Source of the DNA: Clostridia bacterium
GTDB taxonomy: Bacteria > Bacillota_A > Clostridia > Oscillospirales > CAG-272
DNA: 5,996 bases
Direction of reading: 5' to 3'
Assembly: GCA_017407885.1 (NCBI GenBank)
Contig: JAFQVU010000149.1
Span: forward strand, 1-5,996
Under the pieces are notes generated by a model that saw only the letters and a list, made by a program, of their open reading frames with translations, was not told the origin of the DNA and searched no databases. Below, piece after piece: positions 5,774-5,996 of the stretch (within the stretch, counting starts at the first letter, position 1; every line of letters begins with the position of its first letter). The translations under genes were made by a program, and so were the position numbers.

Positions 5774-5996
5774 TTAGAGAGTATTTGCAGAACCGAGTAC
5801 GTTGTTGATCTTGTGAGAAACCATCTTCTTAACCTCTGCACGAGCAACGGTAAGATAGGTTCTGGGGTCAAATACTTCGGGCTGTTCCTTGAGAACGCGT
5901 CTGATACCTGCAGTCATAGCAAGACGGATATCGGAGTCGATGTTGATCTTGCAGACAGCGAGTGTAGCAGCCTTGCGGAGCTGTTCTTCCGGAATA
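5774..5996 (-). CDS. fba: Class II fructose-bisphosphate aldolase, C-terminal part (partial)
   Basis: The last 73 codons plus TAA (5776-5774) are present; the rest lies beyond the right edge. The frame reads KINIDSDIRLAMTAGIRRVL, then EQPEVFDPRTYLTVARAEVK and VSHKINNVLGSANTL. The N-I-D-S-D segment matches the NIDTD-type motif that class II (zinc-dependent) aldolases use to bind the substrate phosphate and keto group, and the FDPR.YL..AR tail matches the longer (about 310-residue) class II enzymes. The enzyme splits fructose 1,6-bisphosphate to DHAP and glyceraldehyde 3-phosphate in glycolysis. Codons are strongly biased to ATC, AAG and CTT/CTC, as in a highly expressed gene. The zinc ligands are outside the window. 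Confidence 0.93.
   Translation of the reverse strand, partial: IPEEQLRKAATLAVCKINIDSDIRLAMTAGIRRVLKEQPEVFDPRTYLTVARAEVKKMVSHKINNVLGSANTL

Overview
The window looks like core chromosome of a Firmicutes bacterium of the class Clostridia, possibly a gut Ruminococcaceae/Oscillospiraceae relative. This rests on gene order (hypoxanthine phosphoribosyltransferase directly before ftsH), on protein types familiar from clostridia (LacX-type epimerase, short FatA-like thioesterase, group II ECF S component, long class II aldolase tail), and on purine-rich ribosome binding sites with compact intergenic regions. The taxonomic call is inference. No mobile element, CRISPR array, tRNA or rRNA is visible, and no stretch over 300 bases lacks a gene.

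Left part, plus strand: the last 32 codons of hpt, a 48-base gap with a small hairpin in the ribosome binding region, complete ftsH (membrane AAA+ zinc protease), an intrinsic terminator, and a LacX-type aldose 1-epimerase gene. A strong bidirectional terminator at 3118-3155 separates this side from the convergent minus-strand genes.

Right part, minus strand, in transcription order from the right edge: the 3' end of a class II fructose-bisphosphate aldolase gene, its terminator, an acyl-ACP thioesterase gene, then a promoter with a long structured leader, an ECF-transporter S component gene, and one base later a two-domain protein whose C-terminal half is a uridine-kinase-like P-loop kinase. 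The last two form a tightly coupled uptake-plus-phosphorylation unit, typical in layout of vitamin, nucleoside or cofactor-precursor salvage.

The most interesting part is 4778-4948. It holds a TTGACA promoter with an extended -10, a leader of about 136 bases with several hairpins, and a strong intrinsic terminator ending directly at the Shine-Dalgarno sequence of the S component gene. A competing hairpin uses the terminator's 5' arm. This is the architecture of a transcription-attenuating riboswitch or similar leader, but I do not recognise the aptamer as a known class. Neither the transported ligand nor the kinase substrate can be named from sequence alone.
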